DNA of 64,000 bases from Roseivirga sp. (GTDB lineage: Bacteria; Bacteroidota; Bacteroidia; Cytophagales; Cyclobacteriaceae). How positions within the stretch are numbered: the stretch's first letter is position 1; every line of letters starts with the position of its first letter. The stretch is taken from NCBI GenBank assembly GCA_021404565.1, contig JAAWWF010000008.1, forward strand, positions 208,788 to 272,787, in the 5' to 3' direction. A model generated the notes under the pieces. It saw nothing but the letters and a program-made list of their open reading frames with translations. It did no database searches and was not told the DNA's origin. Positions 18,193 to 27,007 of this stretch are shown one piece after another. Position numbers and translations under genes: made by a program.

Positions 18193-18759
18193 ATGCAGTT
18201 ACAGGATCATGATTATTTAGAGGGACTGAGAAATGCCGATAATGCCGTGCTTAGGCAGCTTTACGACCGGTTTTTGCCTCCTGTGGTGCGTTTGGTAGAA
18301 AGCAACAGCGGTAGCCGTGACGATGCACTGGATATTTTTCAGGAAGCGGTTATGGTATTGTACCGCAAGGCAAGACAGGCTGATTTCAAGCTCAGCTCTG
18401 CGCTTTCCACCTATATCTATGCCATCTGTCGCAACCATTGGATGAAGCGGCTCAATAAAAAGTCTTTTTCTGAGGTATCTATTAAGGACGATGGGGTATA
18501 TAAGAGTGACGAAGATTTTATTCAAGAGATGGAAACCCAGGAAAAGTACAGGCTCTTTAAGAATAAGCTGCTGAAACTCGGTGATGACTGCCGCAGAATT
18601 CTGGAGCTGTTTTTCAAGGGGGTTACTATGGAGAAAATTGCCAGTGAGTGCGGGTTGAGCAGCGTGGGTTATGCCAAGAAAAGGAAGTTTCAGTGCAAAG
18701 AGCAGCTGTTATCAATGATCCGGGCCGATGTACGATTTGACGAATTGAAGTACCAATGA
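18193..18759 (+). CDS. RNA polymerase ECF-type sigma-70 factor
   Basis: A 188-residue cytoplasmic sigma factor with regions 2 and 4 only. Region 2 (~20-95) shows the LYDRFLPPVV, DALDIFQEAVMVLYRK and YIYAICRNHWMKRL patterns. Region 4 (~125-180) contains an HTH (LSSVGYAKKRKFQCKEQLL). It overlaps the next gene by four bases (ATGA), the usual way for sigma/anti-sigma pairs. It is divergent from the CHAT operon, so it may activate that operon and its own. Sigma region 4 is somewhat atypical: the recognition helix reads SSVGYAKKRKFQ. Confidence 0.9.
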   Translation: MQLQDHDYLEGLRNADNAVLRQLYDRFLPPVVRLVESNSGSRDDALDIFQEAVMVLYRKARQADFKLSSALSTYIYAICRNHWMKRLNKKSFSEVSIKDDGVYKSDEDFIQEMETQEKYRLFKNKLLKLGDDCRRILELFFKGVTMEKIASECGLSSVGYAKKRKFQCKEQLLSMIRADVRFDELKYQ

Positions 18760-19508
18760 ACCACGATCAGGAAACATATGAGCTGATTGAGCAATACCTG
18801 GAAGGCAGGCTGGCCGGACAGGCGTTGCTGGACTTTGAGCAAACTATGCGCGAGGATGCCTCTCTGACCAAAGAAGTAGAGCTTCAGCGGGAGGTTCAGG
18901 CTTTGCTGGTGGAAGAAGATATTAATTCACTTGATCGACAGCTGACGGATATCCGAAAAGATTACGGGCCGGAAGTGCCGAAGCTGCTTCCTTTTAGGAA
19001 AATCTGGTTTGCTGCTGCAGCTGTGCTGGTACTGGCCATTATCTCCATAGGCTTTTTTACCAAGGCCGACCCAATTGATGGAGAGCAACTATATGTCAGC
19101 TACTTTGAGCCCTATCCGGCTGATAATTCGGTTCGCTCTACAGAAGATGACCCTACTTTGATCAGTCAAATGGAGAGAGCACTCGAGGCTTATGCAAATG
19201 AAGATTTTAAAGCTGCTGTTCAGGAATTGCTCGGTTACCTCTACGTGGATGAGGATAATTCCAGAGCCCGCTTTTATCTGGGCATAAGCCTGCTGGCACA
19301 AGGTTATGCCGAAAAAGCTGCTGAAAGCTTACTGGAGGTGGCAGAAGAATCAGATTCAATCTATGCTGATCCGGCTCGTTGGTATTATGCCCTGAGTCTC
19401 ATAAGGCAAAGCAAGAGATCATCTGCCAGGAAGGAGCTCAAACGACTTGAAAAGGATGCAAAAGGCAAGTACCAGAAGCTGGCTATAGAAATGCTTGATG
19501 AACTTTGA
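18756..19508 (+). CDS. Membrane TPR protein, likely anti-sigma partner
   Basis: A 250-residue single-pass membrane protein. The N-terminal ~80 residues (YELIEQYLEGRLAGQALLDFEQ...) look like the helical zinc-less anti-sigma domain common in Bacteroidota. A membrane helix lies at ~83-101 (IWFAAAAVLVLAIISIGFF). The remaining ~145 residues outside the membrane form two or three TPR-like repeats (AYANEDFKAAVQELLGYLYV, RFYLGISLLAQGYAEKAAE). It is coupled to the sigma gene by a four-base overlap. A natural model is sigma sequestration in the cytoplasm with periplasmic TPR input, possibly from the periplasmic TPR-CHAT protein. Confidence 0.75.
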   Translation: MNHDQETYELIEQYLEGRLAGQALLDFEQTMREDASLTKEVELQREVQALLVEEDINSLDRQLTDIRKDYGPEVPKLLPFRKIWFAAAAVLVLAIISIGFFTKADPIDGEQLYVSYFEPYPADNSVRSTEDDPTLISQMERALEAYANEDFKAAVQELLGYLYVDEDNSRARFYLGISLLAQGYAEKAAESLLEVAEESDSIYADPARWYYALSLIRQSKRSSARKELKRLEKDAKGKYQKLAIEMLDEL

Positions 19509-19618
19509 TCTTCGATTTTCATCATTTGATAAGCTATTGCATTATCCATGTTTTACCCTTTTTTTGCACAGATTTCAATTCAGGGAACTTTACCTGAGTT
19601 TTAGAGTTATTTCGTGAG

Positions 19619-20536
19619 ATGAGATTTTTTTTCAGCCTGTTGGTGCTGCTATCTGTGGCGCAACTCAGTGCCCAGAACTTCGATTGGTGGGATAACCTGC
19701 ACAACTACCCTGCTGCTGCGGGCAACGATCGCGATCGGTATATCAGCATTTCACCAGGCTATATGGGGCCAAATGCACTGCGTGTACCGGTGCTGCGCAA
19801 TGGCAAGATTGACAACGAACTTTGGTCGGAAACCACTTTTGAATACCACAGTGGCAATGGAGATCGCACCTTAAATATCTGGTCTGAATTCAATATCCCG
19901 CTTGCCAAAGACAAAGCACTCTTGTACGTGCAGAGCATTCCCTGGGAAATCTGGGAGACCACCGATGCCCTGCGCAATGAACGAAGGGCACAGGGGCGAA
20001 GCGCCACTGGCTGGAATACGGGAGATACGGCCTTTGGCATCATTGTGCGCATAGCCAATGAGGAAACTTCGAAATGGCCGAATATCACTTTCAGAGCACA
20101 CTCTAAAACTACCACCGGAGGCAATATCTCCAATGCCCGGTTTACAGATGCGAGCATGTTTTTTTGGGAAGCCACAACCAGCAAGACACTCTCAAAAACT
20201 GATGACAGCAGCTTTCTGATCAAGGGAATGCTTGGTTTTTATACCTGGCAGACTAATAAGAATTTTCTACCGAATGGCTCTGACTTTTTTCAAAACGATG
20301 CAGGTACCTATGGCGTAGGCGTGGAATACACCAAAGGACAGTGGTTTTTCGGCAGCGATGTGTCAGGTTATCACGGCTATATCCAAAACAGAGATACACC
20401 GGCCTTTCTTCGGAATCAAGTCTCATATCGCTTTAAGCACATAGCCCTGTATACCAATATCAACTTCTCCCTCAATTCCTGGGGCTGGAACACCTTCACC
20501 ATTGGTTATCGGCATTTCTTTAAGACAATTGAGTAG
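19619..20536 (+). CDS. Exported protein, probable outer-membrane beta-barrel-like, unknown
   Basis: 305 residues with a clear signal peptide (~1-18, ending LSAQ). The mature protein is rich in aromatic residues and in alternating polar/hydrophobic strands (for example FEYHSGNGDRTLNIWSEF and VSYRFKHIALYTNINFSL), ending in an aromatic-rich last strand (FTIGYRHFF). This pattern fits a small outer-membrane beta barrel, but I recognise no named family. It is monocistronic, 110 bp after the anti-sigma-like gene, and followed by an inverted-repeat region. Confidence 0.65.
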   Translation: MRFFFSLLVLLSVAQLSAQNFDWWDNLHNYPAAAGNDRDRYISISPGYMGPNALRVPVLRNGKIDNELWSETTFEYHSGNGDRTLNIWSEFNIPLAKDKALLYVQSIPWEIWETTDALRNERRAQGRSATGWNTGDTAFGIIVRIANEETSKWPNITFRAHSKTTTGGNISNARFTDASMFFWEATTSKTLSKTDDSSFLIKGMLGFYTWQTNKNFLPNGSDFFQNDAGTYGVGVEYTKGQWFFGSDVSGYHGYIQNRDTPAFLRNQVSYRFKHIALYTNINFSLNSWGWNTFTIGYRHFFKTIE

Positions 20537-20656
20537 AGGAGACCTGCGGTAGGAGATAGGTCACCCTCGCTACGCCCGGTGGCCGAAGTAAGAGATAGGA
20601 AGTAGGAAATAAGAATTCTTACCTCCTACTTCCTACCTCTCTTACACATCTCCTCT
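20535..20656. repeat. Nested imperfect inverted repeat with GTAGGA(A/G) units
   Basis: An inner inverted repeat pairs 20588-20615 (GTAAGAGATAGGAAGTAGGA...) with 20616-20645, meeting at a central GAATTC. Outer arms AGAGGAGA (20535-20542) and TCTCCTCT (20649-20656) also pair. A partial direct copy, GTAGGAGATAGG, lies at 20549-20560. It could form a long hairpin ending the upstream transcript or be an intergenic repeat element. Nothing coding is seen here. Confidence 0.65.
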
Positions 20657-20711
20657 AAGACCACCTAAAGCCTCGGCTACCTCTCAAAACCCACCATTTA
20701 CCCCAGTCACA

Positions 20712-20743
20712 TTTGCATAACATATAACTAACCTCTATATTTA
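20712..20743 (+). promoter_or_regulatory. Predicted promoter of PadR-permease operon
   Basis: TTTG (20712-20715), a 20-nt spacer, then TATATTTA (20736-20743) matches the Bacteroidota -33/-7 pattern at all but one base. AT-rich repeats AACATATAAC and AACATATG flank it (20716-20765) and would suit PadR self-binding, which is an inference. Confidence 0.5.
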
Positions 20744-20762
20744 AGTTTCTTATATATAACAT

Positions 20763-21086
20763 ATGTATTCAAAAGACCTGATAAGGGGAACCCTCCGCAC
20801 CATCGTATTGAAACTGTTGAAGGAAAACGGCAGAATGTACGGTTACGAGATTACCCAAAAAGTAAAAGAGCTTTCATCAGACCAGATCAGCCTCACTTTT
20901 GGCGCCTTGTATCCCACACTGCACAAACTGGAAAAAGAAGGTGTATTGACAACCATTTCAGAAGTGGTAGATCACCGAACCAGAAAGTATTATTCCCTTA
21001 CGTCCAAAGGTGACGCAGCTGCAAAGGTGAAAATTGACGAGTATTTCGCTTTCTCAAAGACTATGAACTTAATCATGTCCAGCTAA
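20763..21086 (+). CDS. PadR-family transcriptional regulator
   Basis: A 107-residue winged-helix repressor of the PadR type. The signature LLKENGRMYGYEITQKVKE, FGALYPTLHKLEKEGVL and DHRTRKYYSLTSKG is complete, followed by a short C-terminal helix. In Bacteroidota, PadR genes very often precede FtsX/MacB-type permeases, as here: the next gene starts directly at the stop with a one-base overlap. It likely represses the operon until an unknown ligand, often an antimicrobial or lipophilic compound, binds. Confidence 0.92.
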   Translation: MYSKDLIRGTLRTIVLKLLKENGRMYGYEITQKVKELSSDQISLTFGALYPTLHKLEKEGVLTTISEVVDHRTRKYYSLTSKGDAAAKVKIDEYFAFSKTMNLIMSS

Positions 21087-23722
21087 TGCTGTCTAAAAAG
21101 GAAGTACTATTTATAAAATCTCAGCTCAGGAGAAAGAGACCCGATAGTTTCTCTCTGGAGGAGGAAATGATCGACTTCATTTGTTGTGAAGTAGAGAACT
21201 GTATGGATCAGGGCCATAGTTTTGATAGCGCAGTTCGTCTGACCTTTTCTGAATTCGTAGCTGATAAAAGCAACAACGTGGAAACAATTTCCAGAAAGGC
21301 GGATGGCAGTAGCCACATGAGACTACTCCGCAGCTATTTTAAAGTGGCACAGCGAAACTTCGTTAGATACCATGCCAATACAGTAATGAACCTGGTAGGG
21401 TTGGTATTGGGCCTGAGCTCGGTGATGGTAATTGCATTGTATGTGCAGTACGAGTTGTCTTTCGATGACTTTCACAGGGACGCTGATAGAGTTTTTAAGG
21501 TCAATACCATAGACTCCATGATGGATCAGGTATATCATCATGGTGGTACCTCTCCCATGCTTCTATCTGCCGTTGCAGAAGAAATTCCTCAGGTAGAAAC
21601 AGTGGTGTCCGTACGGTCAATATCAGCCAGAAAACCGCTGAAGGCCGGAGGAAATTTACATTTCAATTACCAATTCTCTTTCGTTCAGGAGGCGTTCTTT
21701 GATGTGCTCAGTTTTCCTCTGGTGAAGGGAGCTTCTGAAGGCTTTTTCGATGACCCTTATAATGTACTGATCACGGAGAACTTTGCGGCCAGAGTCTTTG
21801 ATAAGGCTGATCCGCTGGGGCAACTTATAGCAGTAGATCAGGGGGATAAGACCTATGAATTTACAGTGGTAGGTGTGCTTAAGGATCTACCGGAAAATAC
21901 GCACTTCAATAATGACTGGGATGCTTTTGACCTCTTGTCTTCTGAGGAAACCTACAAGACGATTACTGACTATCAGCCAGAATGGACAGTAAATGACATG
22001 AATACGCTGACCTATGTGAAACTCAGGAATCAGGTTGATGAAGAAAGGGTTGTGGCTCAAATCAATGAGCTGTTGAAGAGAAGAGTCACAGAGGAATTGA
22101 CTTATGAGCACTATCTGCAACCCGTTACAGACATTCACCTGAATGTCCGTGGAACGGGTATAGAGTCAGAGGGTAATGTCACACAGGTTTATACATTCGC
22201 ATTGATAGGTTTGTTGATTCTGATGATTGCCTGCATTAACTATATCAACCTTGCTACCGCAAAAATCACTATTCGTACAAAAGAAGTTGGGGTGAGAAAA
22301 GTGTTGGGAGCTGGTAGAAGTCAGTTTCTGACTCAATTTATCATTGAAGCATTCATGTTAAGTGTGCTGGCTTTTACATCTGCTCTAATAATTGTGTATG
22401 CGACCATACCCCTGATCAATAGCACTTATGGCTTGAGTCTGTCACCCTCTGTTTTCGATAGCCCCGGTCTGATCTCAGGGTTGTTTTTGACCTTGATTCT
22501 AATGAGTATAGTGACAGGAGGGTCTCCCGGACTGTATTTGTCAAAATTTGCTTCTACCGATTTGCTCAAATCTGGTTTTGCTGTAGGTGATCGCAAGTTT
22601 TCAATGCGAAAAATCCTGGTGGTGTTTCAATTTGGAATCTCTGTAAGCATTATCATTTGTACAATTGTCATTGTCGGGCAGTTAAGTTTTATGCAGGACA
22701 AAGCGTTGGGCTTTGATAAAAACGGCATCATATACGTGTCCGTACCTCATACAGAAATGGGTGAGAAAGGCCAATTACTCAAAGATGTTTTTAGTGATTT
22801 GGCAGCAGTCAATTCGGTCTCTTTGACGGGGTCTTCTCTTGCTACGAGTCGCTTAATGGCCAATAACGTTCAAATTGGTGCCAGCGAAGAAGGTAGTTTT
22901 CAGCTCGTACTACCCGTAGATTTCAACTATGAACAAACGATGGGCCTCGAACTCAAAGAAGGGCGGTGGTTTGATAAAGAGCAGGCTACCGATGCAGGAA
23001 TGGGCTTAATAATAAATGAGTCCTTTGCCAGATACTTTTCTTTAGATAAACCTCTAGGTCAGAAGATATCTCGCTGGGGTGAAGAGGGACAGGTCATAGG
23101 AGTGGTCAAAGATTTCCATTTCAAATCTCTCCATTCCGAAATTGAACCTCTGGTCATGCATATGAATCCGGGCTATTCCTGGAACTACACCAATATGGTA
23201 CTCAAGCTAAACGATGGAGATATCTCCACTACTATGGCTTTGCTGGATGACGCCTGGAATCAGGTCTATCCCGAGCGACCTTTTGAATGGAGCTTCTTAG
23301 ACGATCAGTTGGAAACAAACTATCGCAAAGAAACGGTCTTCGCCAGCATTTTTAAGAGCTTCGCTTTTATTGCAATGGTGGTTTCCTGCCTGGGTTTGTT
23401 GGGACTTGTTTCTTTTTCTGTGGAGAGAAAGTCAAAGGAAATTGGTGTCAGAAAAGTACTTGGAGCCTCAGTGTCCAGTATTCTGGTGATGGTTTCAAAA
23501 GAGTTTTCGAAGCTTATTCTATTAGGCTTCGCCATCGCAGTTCCCTTTGCCTATTTCTTCCTTGAAGAATGGCTTCAGGGCTTCAAATATAGAATCGATA
23601 TAGGTCTTAGTGCCTTTTTGCTGGCAGGGGTGGTCACCTTGCTTATTGCCTGGTTGGCTACAGGGTATACCTCTTTGAAAGCAGCCAGGGCAAACCCAGT
23701 CGAATCATTAAGGTCAGAATAA
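21086..23722 (+). CDS. FtsX/MacB-type ABC transporter permease with prefix domain, copy 1
   Basis: An 878-residue membrane protein. Residues ~1-75 form a cytoplasmic permease prefix domain (LEEEMIDFICCEVENC...FDSAVRLTF). There follow a first membrane helix (~98-120), a large periplasmic MacB_PCD domain, three helices at ~370-490, an RKVLGAG coupling segment, a second periplasmic domain (~510-750) and a final FtsX block of three helices (~755-870) with another GVRKVLGAS. Such proteins transmit ATPase work to periplasmic partners. No ATPase gene is adjacent. One base of overlap with padR and three bases to copy 2 mark an operon. Confidence 0.9.
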   Translation: MLSKKEVLFIKSQLRRKRPDSFSLEEEMIDFICCEVENCMDQGHSFDSAVRLTFSEFVADKSNNVETISRKADGSSHMRLLRSYFKVAQRNFVRYHANTVMNLVGLVLGLSSVMVIALYVQYELSFDDFHRDADRVFKVNTIDSMMDQVYHHGGTSPMLLSAVAEEIPQVETVVSVRSISARKPLKAGGNLHFNYQFSFVQEAFFDVLSFPLVKGASEGFFDDPYNVLITENFAARVFDKADPLGQLIAVDQGDKTYEFTVVGVLKDLPENTHFNNDWDAFDLLSSEETYKTITDYQPEWTVNDMNTLTYVKLRNQVDEERVVAQINELLKRRVTEELTYEHYLQPVTDIHLNVRGTGIESEGNVTQVYTFALIGLLILMIACINYINLATAKITIRTKEVGVRKVLGAGRSQFLTQFIIEAFMLSVLAFTSALIIVYATIPLINSTYGLSLSPSVFDSPGLISGLFLTLILMSIVTGGSPGLYLSKFASTDLLKSGFAVGDRKFSMRKILVVFQFGISVSIIICTIVIVGQLSFMQDKALGFDKNGIIYVSVPHTEMGEKGQLLKDVFSDLAAVNSVSLTGSSLATSRLMANNVQIGASEEGSFQLVLPVDFNYEQTMGLELKEGRWFDKEQATDAGMGLIINESFARYFSLDKPLGQKISRWGEEGQVIGVVKDFHFKSLHSEIEPLVMHMNPGYSWNYTNMVLKLNDGDISTTMALLDDAWNQVYPERPFEWSFLDDQLETNYRKETVFASIFKSFAFIAMVVSCLGLLGLVSFSVERKSKEIGVRKVLGASVSSILVMVSKEFSKLILLGFAIAVPFAYFFLEEWLQGFKYRIDIGLSAFLLAGVVTLLIAWLATGYTSLKAARANPVESLRSE

Positions 23723-23725
23723 AAT

Positions 23726-26353
23726 ATGCTCTCTAAAGGTCAGGTTCACCATATCAGCAGAGTCATTCAAAAGAGACGACTGAACAGCTTTTTGCTTGAA
23801 GAAGAGGTCGTGGATTTTGTCTCATGCGCTGTTGACGATCTGATGCAGCAAGGCGAGTCTTTCGATGCTGCACTGGCTGCCGTGCTGACCGATCTGGATG
23901 CAGAGCGTATCAATCGGGTTCATCGAAGCAATCTCATCATCAACAAACCAAGTAGTATGGATCTCTTAAAGAATTACCTGCTTATTGCCCAAAGAAATTT
24001 CCTGAAACACAAAGTCAACTCTGCTGTCAATATCGCGGGCTTACTGCTGGCACTGGTATCGGTACTGATTATCGGGCTGTATGTTACCAATGAGCTTTCT
24101 TACGATAGATCCATACCTGATTCAGAGCGAGTGTACCGGGTCAATGGTACCTCATTTATGGGGGATGTGCCCAGCTCTGCAAACTATGTTTCCCCTTTAC
24201 TCATAGAGGCTATGCTGGAGGAAATACCCGAAGTTACTCATGCGGCTTCCGGTCTCACACTTTATGTCAATAAGCCTCTGAAGATTCAGGACCAGAACTT
24301 TTTCGACATCCGGATTGACTACTTCAGAAAAGACATATTGGAGATTTTTGGTCTGGATGTGAAATCCGGATCTCTCGAAAGTACTTATGACCAGCCCTAT
24401 GGAGTGATGGTTTCGGAGAGCTTTGCCCGGCAGATATTCGGAGAGAAAAACCCAATCAACGAAACCATTGAGGCAGAAATCAGGGGCAAAAAGATCATAT
24501 TCACCATCGGAGGTGTTTTTGAAGATAAACCTCAAAACAGCCATTTGCGATATGCCAGAAACCCTATGGAGGTAATCGCTTCACAGAAGGCATGGGAGCT
24601 TATCGGTGGCTTTAAAGGTGCCTGGAACTCTACGCACATGCCGGCCTATGTCAAGCTAAAAGCCGGTAGCGACCCGGCTGAGGTGGATAAGAAGCTAGAT
24701 GCCCTGTTAAAGCGCAGGGCTGGCGAAGATATCTTTTATGAGCATTATTTGCAGCCGGTTTGGGACATCCACCTGAATACACTGGGCTTGCCTACTTCTT
24801 CAGTCGGTGACTACAACCAGGTACTGACCTTTGCTCTCATTGGCCTGCTCATCCTTGCCATTGCCTGTATCAATTATATCAACCTGACCACGGCCCGGGT
24901 CACCATCAGAATGAAGGAAGTAGGTGTGCGAAAAGTATTGGGTGCCGGCAAAAGTCAGTTTCTCTATCAATTCATAGTAGAGGCATTCTTGGTGACCATG
25001 CTGTCCATGATTATTTCTTTTGGCTTCGTGGCATTGTCACTCGACTATGTTAATAGCACTTTTGACCTGAACCTTTCAATGACCCTCTTTGAAAATGGGC
25101 TACTCTTGGGAGGCATGTTCATTATTTTATTGCTGATCAGTTTGCTGTCAGGCGGCTACCCCGGGTTTTACCTCTCCAAAATTGCCTCTACCAATCTGCT
25201 CAAGTCTACATTGAGTGTAGGAAATCGCAAATTCTCGGTAAGAAAGCTCTTGGTGGTATTTCAGTTCGGTATTTCGGCCGCTATTGTTACCTGCACCATT
25301 GTGGTACTCAATCAGCTCAATTTCCTTATGGACAGTGACCTTGGGTATGACCAGGAAAGTATTGTCTATATCCCCCTGCCAAGTGCAGAAATTAAATCGA
25401 AAGGGCCCGTTTTCAAAGAAGCGTTGAACCGGCTTCCTGTGGTGAAATCCACAGCTCTGACCAAAGGCTCCGTGGCCAAAGGAAATTTTTCAGGCAATCG
25501 CATTCAGATCGGTAATGATGAAGGAAGCATGCAGCGTATTATGCCTGTGGATTTTGAGTTTAATACCACCATGGGTATAGCACTGACGCAAGGGCGATGG
25601 TTTGATAAAGAGATGGCTACCGATATGGAGCAGGGCTTTGTGGTTAATGAAGCCTTTTTAAAATACTTCGATCTGCAAGACCCTATTGGAACTAAAATCA
25701 GCCGCAATGATCAGCATGGGGAGATCATTGGGGTGGCCAAAGATTTTCACTGGAAGTCCATGCATGAGGAAATTGAACCCCTGGTCATGTTTATGCAAAA
25801 AGACTATGCCAGGCGCTATGGTAACATAGTGGTCAAACTGCAACCCGGAAATTTGAAGGTTGCTCACGATCAACTGGAAACTGCCTGGCAGGAAATATTT
25901 GGAGACCGACCTTTTGAATGGGAGTTTTTGGATGAGCAACTGACCATGGCTTATCGCAAAGACGAGGTTTTTGGTGATATTTTTTCCAGCTTTTCTGCCA
26001 TTACCATCATCATTTCATGCCTTGGTTTGTTGGGACTGGTATCATTCTCAGTAGAGCGAAGGCTCAGGGAAATAGGAGTCAGGAAAGTGCTGGGTGCCTC
26101 TGTTACAAATATCCTGGTGCTTGTCTCCAAAGATTTCTCAAAGCTGGTCTTGATTGGTTTTGCTCTTTCTATTCCGGCAGCCTGGTTTTTTATGGATCAA
26201 TGGCTGGAGGGTTTTAAATACCGAATTGAGCTGGGCTATATGCCATTTCTGGTTACCTGTCTGGCCATTGTACTAATCGCCTGGGGTTCAGTAAGCTGGA
26301 TTTCTTTTAAGGCGGCCAAGTCCAATCCTGTTGATTCTTTAAGATCGGAATGA
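23726..26353 (+). CDS. FtsX/MacB-type ABC transporter permease with prefix domain, copy 2
   Basis: An 875-residue paralog of the preceding gene with the same layout: prefix domain (~1-70, LLEEEVVDFVSCAVDDLMQ), helix near 93-115, periplasmic domain, helix triplet with RKVLGAGKSQFL, second periplasmic domain, and a final FtsX block with GVRKVLGASVTNILV and the end NPVDSLRSE. Strong similarity throughout indicates tandem duplication. Side by side, the two may form a heterodimer. The ATP-binding subunit must be encoded elsewhere. Substrate unknown; efflux or envelope stress is typical for the family. Confidence 0.9.
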   Translation: MLSKGQVHHISRVIQKRRLNSFLLEEEVVDFVSCAVDDLMQQGESFDAALAAVLTDLDAERINRVHRSNLIINKPSSMDLLKNYLLIAQRNFLKHKVNSAVNIAGLLLALVSVLIIGLYVTNELSYDRSIPDSERVYRVNGTSFMGDVPSSANYVSPLLIEAMLEEIPEVTHAASGLTLYVNKPLKIQDQNFFDIRIDYFRKDILEIFGLDVKSGSLESTYDQPYGVMVSESFARQIFGEKNPINETIEAEIRGKKIIFTIGGVFEDKPQNSHLRYARNPMEVIASQKAWELIGGFKGAWNSTHMPAYVKLKAGSDPAEVDKKLDALLKRRAGEDIFYEHYLQPVWDIHLNTLGLPTSSVGDYNQVLTFALIGLLILAIACINYINLTTARVTIRMKEVGVRKVLGAGKSQFLYQFIVEAFLVTMLSMIISFGFVALSLDYVNSTFDLNLSMTLFENGLLLGGMFIILLLISLLSGGYPGFYLSKIASTNLLKSTLSVGNRKFSVRKLLVVFQFGISAAIVTCTIVVLNQLNFLMDSDLGYDQESIVYIPLPSAEIKSKGPVFKEALNRLPVVKSTALTKGSVAKGNFSGNRIQIGNDEGSMQRIMPVDFEFNTTMGIALTQGRWFDKEMATDMEQGFVVNEAFLKYFDLQDPIGTKISRNDQHGEIIGVAKDFHWKSMHEEIEPLVMFMQKDYARRYGNIVVKLQPGNLKVAHDQLETAWQEIFGDRPFEWEFLDEQLTMAYRKDEVFGDIFSSFSAITIIISCLGLLGLVSFSVERRLREIGVRKVLGASVTNILVLVSKDFSKLVLIGFALSIPAAWFFMDQWLEGFKYRIELGYMPFLVTCLAIVLIAWGSVSWISFKAAKSNPVDSLRSE

Positions 26354-26402
26354 GCCCATTGTTCATCTAATATGGACTATTGACCATCGACTAACAGCTT
26401 AA

Positions 26403-26810
26403 TTACCGATCCTTGATCCTATACATAAATTTTAAACCAGACCATACTTCATCCACAGCGCAGACCTTTACATCCACCAGCCCGGCTTCAAGCCCGGTAT
26501 TTCTTACAATACCGTCACTCATGTCGGTGGGTACCTTAGAAGCTTTTTTTGGCCAGGAGATCCAGAGCATCCCTGTCTTTTTTAGGCTCGTTTTGAGCGA
26601 GGCAATCTGGCTCTTCATTTCATCAGCTGACTTGGAGAAAAAGTGAATGAAGTCGATTTCTTCCGGACCTGCCTCGTCTACTCCCTCCACATTATCCGGT
26701 AGTGGGCCAAGGTCTTCCCAGTAGCTGTCCGGGGCATTAAAAACCTGAATGCGAAAGTTCTCTTTGATGCCGAGCTTTTTGAGTAGTGGGTTCGGAGAAT
26801 AGCCTGCCAT
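26403..26810 (-). CDS. DUF3052-like protein
   Basis: A 135-residue cytoplasmic protein resembling the DUF3052 family. The opening YSPNPLLKKLGIKE, the acidic FFSKSADEM segment, and GMLWISWPKKASKVPTDMSDGIVR are characteristic. Biochemical role not established. It stands alone on the minus strand, convergent with the permease operon (49 bp between ends) and divergent from guaA. Confidence 0.7.
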   Translation of the reverse strand: MAGYSPNPLLKKLGIKENFRIQVFNAPDSYWEDLGPLPDNVEGVDEAGPEEIDFIHFFSKSADEMKSQIASLKTSLKKTGMLWISWPKKASKVPTDMSDGIVRNTGLEAGLVDVKVCAVDEVWSGLKFMYRIKDR

Positions 26811-26996
26811 AAGGTTGTTTTTTGATTATAGATACACTGATAAAACTATACATTCATTGCGCAGCATACAATGTTTCTTTTCTGAAAGAGCAGAGGCCTG
26901 TTGGGTGAAAACGCTGTCTGGAAGCAGATAGGGAGGGCTTGCAAAAACGGCCTCAGAATTCGGCTTTAAATATTAGTGATTAGTCAGGACGAATAT

Positions 26997-27004
26997 TATT
27001 TTTG
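26997..27004 (+). promoter_or_regulatory. guaA promoter -7 box (TATTTTTG)
   Basis: A perfect TAnnTTTG box ends only three bases before the guaA ATG at 27008. Transcription would therefore start at or next to the initiation codon, predicting a leaderless mRNA unless another promoter is used. A -33 element is weak. Confidence 0.4.
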
Positions 27005-27007
27005 CGC

